Shown here: positions 1 to 7,135 of the stretch, one piece after another | Layout: every line of letters begins with the position of its first letter | Numbering within the stretch: position 1 is the first letter of the stretch | Source of the DNA: Treponema sp. | GTDB lineage: Bacteria; Spirochaetota; Spirochaetia; Treponematales; Treponemataceae | Reading direction: 5' to 3' | Length of the DNA: 32,278 nucleotides | Assembly (NCBI GenBank): GCA_016297405.1 | Contig: JAEDGP010000020.1 | Location: forward strand, 1 to 32,278 | The notes under the pieces: model-generated | Database searches by the model: none | What the model was told of the DNA's origin: nothing | Seen by the model: the letters and a program-made list of their open reading frames with translations, nothing else | Made by a program: the position numbers and the translations under genes

Positions 1-86
1 CATAACACATCTTCTCCGTATCCCGCATAAAATATTTCTACTGACAAAAGTGTCCGTATAATCTTCTGGCGGGTATTATTTCTTCT

Positions 87-115
87 ATTATAGCATAATC
101 ATCATGGATTTTAAA
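87..115 (-). promoter_or_regulatory. Strong outward promoter downstream of the integron integrase (candidate cassette promoter)
   Basis: Read on the minus strand there is a -35 box TTTAAA (110-115), a 17-nt spacer, and a perfect -10 box TATAAT (87-92) preceded by TGC, giving an extended -10. Transcription would start near position 80 and run toward position 1 and out of the window, away from the integrase gene. In the reverse integrons of treponemes the integrase is described as lying in the same orientation as the cassettes, so a promoter here could drive a cassette array beyond the edge. The promoter match is seen directly; its role as a cassette promoter is inference. A short open frame (ATG at 30 on the minus strand) runs off the window edge but is too short to judge. 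Confidence 0.6.
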
Positions 116-139
116 CGGATACTTATAAAACCCAGTCGA

Positions 140-1333
140 TTACATTTTGTCCAATGGGCTGATTACGCCACTTGGACCTTTATTCAAAACATGGGTATAA
201 ATCATTGTAGTTTTGACATCTGAATGACCAAGAAGTTCCTGCACTGTTCTTATGTCGTAACCATTTTCCAGAAGATGGGTTGCAAAACTGTGCCTGAAGG
301 AATGACAGCTGGCATTCTTGTTTATTCCAGCTTCCAAAATCGCCTTCTTCACTGCTTTCTGCATCAATGATTCATCAAGATGCCACCTTCCCTGTTCACC
401 GGACTCTTTATTCACCCAACGATGCTTCTGAGGGAACAGCCATTGCCATTTAAACTCCTTTGCTGCCTCTGCTGATTTTCTGGCATACCCCTCAGGCAAC
501 TGCACACTTCCCCAGCCTTCAGACAAATCTTTACTGTGAATCTGCCGAACCTTCTCAATATGCTCCTTCAATTCCGGAATAAGCTTCTGTGGCAACATCA
601 CATGCCTGTCTTTGTCACCTTTTCCATGACGAACAACTATTTCATTCTGCCCAAAGTCTATATCAAGAATTCGAAGCGAAAGCAGTTCATTCAGTCTCAT
701 CCCCGTTCCATACATCAGTTTTGCGGCAAGTTTTTTACTGTCTTCCAGATTCCCAATCACTTTCAGCACTTCATCCCTGCTAAAAACAACAGGAAGCCGT
801 TTTGATTTCTTGGCATGAACGACATTTTCCAACTCAAGTGCATTTTCACATTTGACAAACCTGAAATAAAACAACAATGCTGCCAAAGCCTGATTTTGGG
901 TCGAAGCGCTTACTCTTTTTCGCACTGCAAGTTCTGTTAAAAAGACATTGATATTTTTTGGATTATCCCGTTCCTTCCCCGGATATTTTTCAAGAAAAAA
1001 ACGGATCCATTTTATATATGCCTCTACCGTTTTTTCACTATAATGACGAACTTTCAAAAGTTCCTGTATTTTTGACAATTCATTTTTCTGATCTACACAT
1101 TTTACACCAGAATAAGAATTTTCTGATTGAACATTAAAGATTCCAAGGGAATAAAGATTCTCCAGAAAACTATCCACTGATTTTTGATTATCAGGAATAA
1201 GCCAAATCTTCCTTTCATTATTCCAGATTCGACCTTGAACCTTTCTTACTGCATCAAGAAGATTCAGATCAAACCCTGCAGGAAATCCAACGGAAAGAGT
1301 CCTTCTATCAAAAGACCTGATTTCTACATTCAT
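140..1333 (-). CDS. intI: Integron integrase (tyrosine recombinase) with N-terminal HARP-like extension
   Basis: Tyrosine recombinase of the integron integrase group, which inserts and excises gene cassettes by acting on folded single-stranded attC sites. The catalytic set is visible: R213, H344, R347, H370 and Y379 (in TTMIYTHV). The extra segment peculiar to IntI proteins lies at about residues 268-300 (GWGSVQLPEGYARK, then WQWLFPQ), and the C-terminal stretch (GYDIRTVQELLGHSDV, then SPLD) closely resembles IntI1 as remembered. At 397 aa it is longer than the usual 320-340 aa because of about 80 extra N-terminal residues whose pattern (GRIWNNERKIWLIP) recalls the HARP motif of annealing helicases. 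The ATG is preceded by AAGGAG with a 5-nt spacing. A possible promoter, TTGAAC-N18-TATAAG (1366-1371, 1342-1347), overlaps that SD. Integron-integrase identity is firm; the N-terminal domain assignment is moderate. Confidence 0.9.
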   Translation of the reverse strand: MNVEIRSFDRRTLSVGFPAGFDLNLLDAVRKVQGRIWNNERKIWLIPDNQKSVDSFLENLYSLGIFNVQSENSYSGVKCVDQKNELSKIQELLKVRHYSEKTVEAYIKWIRFFLEKYPGKERDNPKNINVFLTELAVRKRVSASTQNQALAALLFYFRFVKCENALELENVVHAKKSKRLPVVFSRDEVLKVIGNLEDSKKLAAKLMYGTGMRLNELLSLRILDIDFGQNEIVVRHGKGDKDRHVMLPQKLIPELKEHIEKVRQIHSKDLSEGWGSVQLPEGYARKSAEAAKEFKWQWLFPQKHRWVNKESGEQGRWHLDESLMQKAVKKAILEAGINKNASCHSFRHSFATHLLENGYDIRTVQELLGHSDVKTTMIYTHVLNKGPSGVISPLDKM

Positions 1334-1409
1334 ACGCTCTCCTTATAACCCGTTCAAAAAAAACTGTTCAACACTCTTTATATTTTCATGAATTTCACTT
1401 GGATAAAAA

Positions 1410-3740
1410 CTAGTCTTTTATTATATCCAATGACTTGGCCTGAAATTCTGGCATAAAACGTTTCTGCCCGCCATTTTCGAACTGAACCACAATAACCACA
1501 TCCCCTGATTCCGCACTGGAACTGATAATCTGGCCATATCCATATTCATCACTGTAGACCCGGACTCCTTTAGCCCATTTTGCAAGCAGCTCGCCTTTTT
1601 GACCAAGCACAATTTCTCCATCATCTGAAGGCAGACGGTTCGCATAAGTATACGAAAGAGGCGCTTTTCCCAAAATTTTAAAAACATCCCCTGCTTCCAC
1701 CAGAAAACGGCTTGGCATCATCCGCTCATAATGTCCATAAAGTCTGCGCTCGCTGCAACTTGTAAGATAAAGTCGATTTTTTGCACGGGTCACACCAACA
1801 TACATAAGGCGACGCTCTTCTTCAAGTTCGCTTCCCACCTTATCTTCCCGGGGAAAAATGCCGTTTTCCATTCCGGTTATAACAACACGATTGAATTCCA
1901 ACCCCTTTGTATTATGGATTGTGATTAAAGTGACCGCATCATTTGATTCCTGATTACCTTCGGCAATAGACCGGTCAAGTTCGATTGCATCAAGAAAATC
2001 TAAAAGACCGAGCATATTGCAAGGATAATCAATGGCACTGTTCACCAATTCCTGGAGATTTGCAACCCTTTGAGTTCCTTCCAGTTCATCCTGTTCCTTG
2101 TGGTAATCCACAAGAGCGGACTTTTCCAAAACTTTTTCCAAAAAAGCAGAAAGATTTTCGTTTGAACCATGAACAGAATCTTCAAACCCTTCATTATGAT
2201 TTTCGTTTTCATCATGCTTTTCCGTCGATTCTAGCTGCCCTGATATTTGTTCAACTTCATCCTGCAAATAAAAATCTTCATCCCCCAGATCCAGACGAAG
2301 CCGTTTCATCATTCCACAAAAATCCCTAAGACCTTCGGCGGCTTTTTTGGGCAACGAGGCCGCACAGTTTTCAGCAGCATTCACCAGATTAAAATCTTCC
2401 AAAAGACCGCCTGCAGTTGCCAGCGCATTTAAAATGATTTTATCCTGGGATTTTTCACCAATTCCCCGCGTAGGTTTATTTACGATTCGTCTGAATGCGA
2501 TTTCATCACGGCCGTTAGCAATAAGGGAAAGATAAGCCAACGCATCCTTTATTTCTTCTCGTTCATAGAATTTCAGTGAGCCCACAACCACATAAGGGAT
2601 TTTTTTATGCAGAAACTCGCTTTCAAATGAAAGAGATTGTGCATTCGTCCTGTACAAAATAGCCCAGTCGCTATATTTTGCAGGTTTTACTTTCTCACCT
2701 TTTTTATTAACATTTCGCAAAACTGATTTTTTGATCAGCTCTGCAACAAATTCAGCTTCATCATCCTGACTATTCACAAAAACCAGCACAGGCTTTTTGC
2801 CTTCACCTCGATTCGCAATCAAAGTTTTTCCAAGTCGGCCAGAATTATGGGAAACAATATTTTCCGCTGTCTGAAGAATTTCCTGCTTTGATCGATAATT
2901 TTCTTCCAATTTGATAAGCGTAGTACCCGGAAACTGATCAGCAAAGCCTAAAATATTCTGTACTTCGGCGCCACGGAATTTATAAATGGACTGGTCGTCA
3001 TCACCTACTACGCAAACATAAGTACCGCTATTTTCTTCAACTCCACTTATGGCTTGAAGTAACTTAAATTGGGCAACATTGGAATCCTGGTACTCATCCA
3101 CCATGATTACCCTAAATCGGTAATGCATTTGATGACGAATCTGCTCATTTTTCTGCAAAATCATAACAGGCAGCATAATCAGATCGCCAAAGTCAGCATT
3201 GCCTGTAGCCCTAAGCCTTTTTTCGTATGCCCGATACAAATCGGCAAGATCACCGCTTGGATCAATTTCACTCAAATCGTCTTCAGGGCCAAGACAATAA
3301 TCTTTTGCCAATGAAATCAGATGAGCCGCTTTTGCCGCCTGTTTTTTTGTAAGCGAAGGAACTGCTTTCATCAGCAAAGAAACAGAATCCTCATCATCAT
3401 AAACAGTAAAGGATTTTTCAAGACCAACTTCAGAACAATATCGACGTAAAAACCAGGCCCCAAACGAATGGAATGTGCGGATCTGCGCTTTTTCGGCGGA
3501 AGGCTCCAAAGCTACAGCTCGTTCTTGCATTTCCTTTGCGGCTTTTTTTGTGAAAGTTACAGCCAGAATTGAATATGGTTCAACATTTTCATGCTGAATC
3601 AAATAGGCGATTTTTGTTGTGATTACCCTTGTTTTTCCAGAACCAGCGCCAGCCAAAATCAAAAGCGGTGATCCAGAATGAACAACCGCGGCTTTCTGCG
3701 CTTCATTTAATGACTTCAAATATTCCGGTTCAAAATCCAC
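1410..3740 (-). CDS. pcrA: ATP-dependent DNA helicase, UvrD/PcrA family
   Basis: Superfamily 1A 3'-5' helicase that acts in nucleotide excision and mismatch repair and clears protein or recombinase filaments from DNA. Visible motifs are Walker A GAGSGKT (31-37), TFHSFG motif Ic (about 89-94), Walker B DEYQDS (215-220), motif III GDDDQSIYKFRGA (246-258), TIHNTKGLEF, and VGVTRAKNRLYL. The C-terminus carries a small Tudor-like segment (residues about 715-776) typical of PcrA/UvrD. An acidic, Asn/Glu-rich insert at about residues 490-530 is probably a loop. The start is GTG, chosen because GGAGG lies 6 nt upstream. It follows rimO by 48 nt and may be cotranscribed with it. Rep is an alternative family name, but the C-terminal domain favours PcrA/UvrD. 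Confidence 0.93.
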   Translation of the reverse strand: MDFEPEYLKSLNEAQKAAVVHSGSPLLILAGAGSGKTRVITTKIAYLIQHENVEPYSILAVTFTKKAAKEMQERAVALEPSAEKAQIRTFHSFGAWFLRRYCSEVGLEKSFTVYDDEDSVSLLMKAVPSLTKKQAAKAAHLISLAKDYCLGPEDDLSEIDPSGDLADLYRAYEKRLRATGNADFGDLIMLPVMILQKNEQIRHQMHYRFRVIMVDEYQDSNVAQFKLLQAISGVEENSGTYVCVVGDDDQSIYKFRGAEVQNILGFADQFPGTTLIKLEENYRSKQEILQTAENIVSHNSGRLGKTLIANRGEGKKPVLVFVNSQDDEAEFVAELIKKSVLRNVNKKGEKVKPAKYSDWAILYRTNAQSLSFESEFLHKKIPYVVVGSLKFYEREEIKDALAYLSLIANGRDEIAFRRIVNKPTRGIGEKSQDKIILNALATAGGLLEDFNLVNAAENCAASLPKKAAEGLRDFCGMMKRLRLDLGDEDFYLQDEVEQISGQLESTEKHDENENHNEGFEDSVHGSNENLSAFLEKVLEKSALVDYHKEQDELEGTQRVANLQELVNSAIDYPCNMLGLLDFLDAIELDRSIAEGNQESNDAVTLITIHNTKGLEFNRVVITGMENGIFPREDKVGSELEEERRLMYVGVTRAKNRLYLTSCSERRLYGHYERMMPSRFLVEAGDVFKILGKAPLSYTYANRLPSDDGEIVLGQKGELLAKWAKGVRVYSDEYGYGQIISSSAESGDVVIVVQFENGGQKRFMPEFQAKSLDIIKD

Positions 3741-3788
3741 AAGGCGCCTCCAGGATAAATATAGCGATTTATATCAAAAAGACAAATT

Positions 3789-5270
3789 TCATTTGCGAAT
3801 TTCTGTAGCAAATTTCAGATCTAATTCTTTTACACCATGGTTCAGTTCCGAATCGCAAAGGAAAATGCCTTCAAGATCAACATCGCTTACTGAGGCAATC
3901 TTTACCTTCACAAATCGACCGTTTTGAACAGCTGCATTCTGCTTTTCATCATCTTTTTCGTATCGTACAACAACGCTTCCGTCAACATCAGGTGCCTGAA
4001 ACCATGCACGGCCGATTGCAAGTCCTTCATCACCTTCAACAACTTCTTCCACAAGTACATCAAATTCTTTGCCGACCATGGAAGCCAAAAACTGCGCTGT
4101 CAACTCAGATTGGATTTGAGTCAATGATTCAGCTCTACTGGCTGCAATTTTTCCGCTTACCCTCTTTTTCATGGAATAAGCAGGGGTGTCCTCTTCCCTG
4201 CTGTAAGGGAAACATCCAGACCAGGAACTTCTAAGATTTTTTAAAAATGCCAGGGAATTTTCTGCAGCTTCTTCTGATTCTCCTGGAAATCCTGTAAGAA
4301 ATGTTGTCCTAAGCACAACATCTGGCAATGCTTTTCGTATATCCTCAGCAAGCCGCAAATATTCTGCTGCTGTTCCTTTACGGTTCATCGCCTTAATCAC
4401 AGAATCATCTCCGCTTTGAAACGGTATATCAAAATAATGAAGCAGTCTTCTATCTTTTTGAATGACGGGCAAAATATCGCGGTTAAAATGATCAGGGTGA
4501 ATATATAACAGGCGAACAATGAAATTTCCTTTCAATTCACTGATTTTTTCCAGAAGCAGACTCAATGCAGATTTTTGTTCAGTTCCCCTGTTCACTCCAT
4601 TTTCATTTATTTCTGGAAGAGGGAATCTGCCAGTTCCAAAAACATCGTCATTCGCTCCACTTCCATAAGCGGCAAGGTCCTGTCCAATCAAGTTAAATTC
4701 AACGATACCCCGATCAATCAAAGATTTAATTTCATCAATAATTTCTTCAGCTTTGCGACTTCTAAGCTCACCGCGAATCAAAGGAATTGCACAAAAAGTA
4801 CAATGATTGCTGCAGCCTTCTGTAATTTTCACAAAAGCGCTGCCTTTAAAAGAAAGCAGCATGTTACGTTCGCCACAACAAACCCCTTGTTGAGGAGGCG
4901 TTAAAACAGGGTGTTCTCCATCCATCAGAGGTTTTATTATTTCATCAATTTTATTTAGATTTCCGTTTCCAAAAATACCATCGGCTTCAGGCAGCGCTTC
5001 TTTTAAATCCCTTGCATATCGTTCTGCAAGGCATCCGGACAAAAGAATTTTTGCATTCGGGTACATATTTTTTGCAGCGTATACCGCATCCAAAGATTCT
5101 TTTTTTGCACTTTCAATAAACCCACAGGAATTTACAACTATCAGACTAGCCTCTTCCGGCTCAAAAGTCTGTTCCATTCCAAGAGCCACCAATCTGTTGA
5201 TGATCAATTCCCCATCAACCTGATTTTTTGCACAGCCGTGCTGATCAATAAAGAATTTAGTCAAGTTCAA
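3789..5270 (-). CDS. rimO: Ribosomal protein S12 methylthiotransferase RimO
   Basis: Radical-SAM methylthiotransferase predicted to add a methylthio group to the conserved aspartate of ribosomal protein S12. The N-terminal domain has the three cluster cysteines C13 (HGCAKNQVD), C49 (NSCGFI) and C80 (SGCLAERY). The radical-SAM CxxxCxxC motif is C153, C157, C160, and a C-terminal TRAM-like region follows. GCAKNQVD plus CGFIESAKKES fits RimO better than MiaB. At 493 aa it is a little longer than the usual 430-450, partly through inserts near residues 205-235 and at the C-terminus. Translation appears to start at a TTG inside the rodZ-like 3' end (5268-5270, or 5262-5264 with better spacing from GGTGG), overlapping that gene by 8-14 nt. 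This suggests translational coupling. Confidence 0.9.
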   Translation of the reverse strand: MNLTKFFIDQHGCAKNQVDGELIINRLVALGMEQTFEPEEASLIVVNSCGFIESAKKESLDAVYAAKNMYPNAKILLSGCLAERYARDLKEALPEADGIFGNGNLNKIDEIIKPLMDGEHPVLTPPQQGVCCGERNMLLSFKGSAFVKITEGCSNHCTFCAIPLIRGELRSRKAEEIIDEIKSLIDRGIVEFNLIGQDLAAYGSGANDDVFGTGRFPLPEINENGVNRGTEQKSALSLLLEKISELKGNFIVRLLYIHPDHFNRDILPVIQKDRRLLHYFDIPFQSGDDSVIKAMNRKGTAAEYLRLAEDIRKALPDVVLRTTFLTGFPGESEEAAENSLAFLKNLRSSWSGCFPYSREEDTPAYSMKKRVSGKIAASRAESLTQIQSELTAQFLASMVGKEFDVLVEEVVEGDEGLAIGRAWFQAPDVDGSVVVRYEKDDEKQNAAVQNGRFVKVKIASVSDVDLEGIFLCDSELNHGVKELDLKFATEIRK

Positions 5271-6333
5271 TAACCACCAGCTTGTATTTTCCGTCAGTAT
5301 CTTTAATCCACTTAATATCTTCTACAAGAACCTGACCAGCTTTCCCGATTGGAATTTCATATTCTTTCGTATCAGCTGTAATCGAAAATTTGATTGCATT
5401 GCTGTTTGACATCCAAAGGCGAATACCATTATTTGCGGTCATTGTCACAACTTCACCAGTTGCAAAGTAAGATTCATTAGAGTCATGACGATCAACTTTA
5501 TATCTGAACAAACATGGACCGCGGAAAGTGCCTTCCAAAGTGAATGGATAAGCGCGGTTATCCTCAAGAATAACAGATTGACGACGTCCAACAACCTCGG
5601 TTGCAAGAGGAATATCAGCCTGAAGTACGGAAGAAGCCACTGTAGCGCCACCCTGACTCTTTACAAAACGAACTTCCGCACCATTTGCTGAATTTGATTT
5701 TGAAATATCAGAAACATATACAATCAAATCACTTGATGCATCTCCATCTACATCCAGGACAGCTTCTTCAGCAAGATCTGTGTACAAAACACCAACAGGA
5801 CTCTGGATTCCAAGAGATGACAATGTTTCGCTAATTGTAAGAACGATTTCTCCATTTGCGGTAGGACATACAATCTGGTCCCCAACATAAAATCTTTGCT
5901 CCAATGAATTTTCCAGAACATACTTTTTTACTGCTGTATTTGGGCCAATCTTGAGGGAATTATCGTTATTTCGCTTTGAAAAAAAGAAAATCGCCAGACA
6001 AACCAGACCAACAAACACCAATGCGCCCGCTGTAATAATCGAAGGCCAAAAGAATAAAGGCTTTTTATGAACAATCAGATTTTCCGGAATTGGAGATTCC
6101 TGAAGCTTCTTATTTCTGAACAGCTGAAGAAGGCTGTCGGTATTTGTACCAAGATAATCGGAATAATTGCGAAGAAATCCCACCATATATGGTTCGCCAG
6201 GAAACGCAGAATCATCTTCGTTTTCCAAGCCTTCAATAAAAGCCCTGTTAATTGAAGTTTCTCTTGATACTGTATCGAAATCAAGATTCTTGGTTTCACG
6301 AGCCTCTTTTAGAATCTCTCCATAGCTGTCCAT
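5257..6333 (-). CDS. rodZ: RodZ-like cell-shape protein (HTH_25 domain plus one transmembrane helix)
   Basis: Predicted inner-membrane protein with a cytoplasmic helix-turn-helix of the RodZ/HTH_25 type (residues about 5-70: GEILKEARETKNLDFDTVS, GEPYMVGFLRNYSDYLG), one transmembrane helix at about 93-119, and a periplasmic part of about 240 residues ending in a beta-rich domain of the type seen in RodZ C-termini. RodZ links MreB filaments to the peptidoglycan elongation machinery. The periplasmic part is longer than in E. coli and only the N-terminal half is a clear family match. The ATG lies 6 nt after the lolA-like stop; GGAG at 9 nt upstream overlaps the end of that gene. The gene overlaps rimO, so lolA-rodZ-rimO appear to be one unit. 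Confidence 0.8.
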   Translation of the reverse strand: MDSYGEILKEARETKNLDFDTVSRETSINRAFIEGLENEDDSAFPGEPYMVGFLRNYSDYLGTNTDSLLQLFRNKKLQESPIPENLIVHKKPLFFWPSIITAGALVFVGLVCLAIFFFSKRNNDNSLKIGPNTAVKKYVLENSLEQRFYVGDQIVCPTANGEIVLTISETLSSLGIQSPVGVLYTDLAEEAVLDVDGDASSDLIVYVSDISKSNSANGAEVRFVKSQGGATVASSVLQADIPLATEVVGRRQSVILEDNRAYPFTLEGTFRGPCLFRYKVDRHDSNESYFATGEVVTMTANNGIRLWMSNSNAIKFSITADTKEYEIPIGKAGQVLVEDIKWIKDTDGKYKLVVIELD

Positions 6334-6339
6334 TCTGGT

Positions 6340-7014
6340 TTACTCCGTATACAAAAAGTTGTTGTAATTGTTTGCAGATGAAGGCGGATCATAAATGAAG
6401 CGCTGATTTGAAATGTTTTCATTTATTACATAATCTGAAAAATTGAATACAAATGAGTCGCCACCTTTTGCAGGTGTAGCTTCAACCCTTCTTATTGTTT
6501 TTGTATCAGCACTGATTGCTAGTTTGATAGTTCTGAACGCTTCTGTCACCGAACGTCGGGTCAAAATTAATTTGATAACCTGTTCAGAAGAGCCTTCATC
6601 AAGAGGTACAGGTTCCTGACCGATTTCATAAGAAACAACATAATATCTGCTCAAAAGAGAAAGTCCCGATGCTGTGTTAAGTCGGTTTGAATCAGAAGAA
6701 AGCTCCTGCTCAAGAACTGCGGAACTATCAGGAAGATAAACTGTAAGCTTGTTGCCGTTAAAAATAATCACTTGATCCATTGGCTTTGAAAAGTCAATAC
6801 GCATAAGATCAGGCTTTTTGAATGAAGCTTTTCCATGCATTTCCTTTTTGCCAACAACAATATCTACATCCACTTCATAATCATTGATTGTGGAATAATA
6901 ATCAGAAACCGTCTTAAAATATGCAGAAGCGGTTATAACACCCTGAGAATACGCTGCGGCACCAACAAAAAGACCGAAAGCAGCGACTGCCAAAAATTTT
7001 ACCCTTTTATTCAT
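6340..7014 (-). CDS. LolA-like outer-membrane lipoprotein carrier protein
   Basis: Secreted protein of 224 aa with an N-terminal signal peptide (KRVKFLAVAAFGLFVGAAAYSQ; cleavage likely after AYS or nearby). The mature part has the LolA/LolB-like half-barrel pattern: a repeated-strand region with SFKKPDLMRIDFSKPMDQVIIFNGNKLTVYLPDS, where LolA proteins read as 'rkpgrfRWey...q.iv.dG..lw.Y.pd'. The likely role is carrying lipoproteins across the periplasm, which fits a lipoprotein-rich spirochaete. No SD is seen before the ATG, and a good promoter ends 8 nt before it (see 7023-7051). First gene of an apparent lolA-rodZ-rimO(-pcrA) operon. Family assignment is by pattern; a specialised paralogue of LolA is equally possible. 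Confidence 0.72.
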   Translation of the reverse strand: MNKRVKFLAVAAFGLFVGAAAYSQGVITASAYFKTVSDYYSTINDYEVDVDIVVGKKEMHGKASFKKPDLMRIDFSKPMDQVIIFNGNKLTVYLPDSSAVLEQELSSDSNRLNTASGLSLLSRYYVVSYEIGQEPVPLDEGSSEQVIKLILTRRSVTEAFRTIKLAISADTKTIRRVEATPAKGGDSFVFNFSDYVINENISNQRFIYDPPSSANNYNNFLYTE

Positions 7015-7022
7015 AATTTACT

Positions 7023-7051
7023 ATTTTATTAAAGATAGGATAGACGGTCAA
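7023..7051 (-). promoter_or_regulatory. Promoter of the lolA-rodZ-rimO operon, possibly giving a leaderless mRNA
   Basis: Minus strand: -35 TTGACC (7046-7051), 17-nt spacer, -10 TAAAAT (7023-7028). Only 8 nt separate the -10 box from the lolA-like ATG (7012-7014), and no SD lies between them, so the transcript would begin at or within 1-2 nt of the start codon. Confidence 0.65.
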
Positions 7052-7061
7052 GTAAAAGTCT

Positions 7062-7113
7062 GCAATAAAAAAGGCGGAAAAGCCTGTTCGTAAAACAACT
7101 CCTTTCCGCCTTT
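7062..7113 (-). terminator. Rho-independent terminator of ftsH
   Basis: Minus strand: an 11-bp perfect stem, arms AAAGGCGGAAA (7103-7113) and TTTCCGCCTTT (7070-7080), with a 22-nt loop and then TTTATTG. It lies just after the ftsH stop codon and before the lolA promoter, separating the two units. Confidence 0.8.
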
Positions 7114-7135
7114 CATCGGTAATATTATAAAAGAA

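Noticed and set aside
1..139. attI or attC site next to the integrase
   Set aside because: No GTTRRRY core (or its inverse) found on either strand in these bases; kept only as an open possibility beyond the edge.
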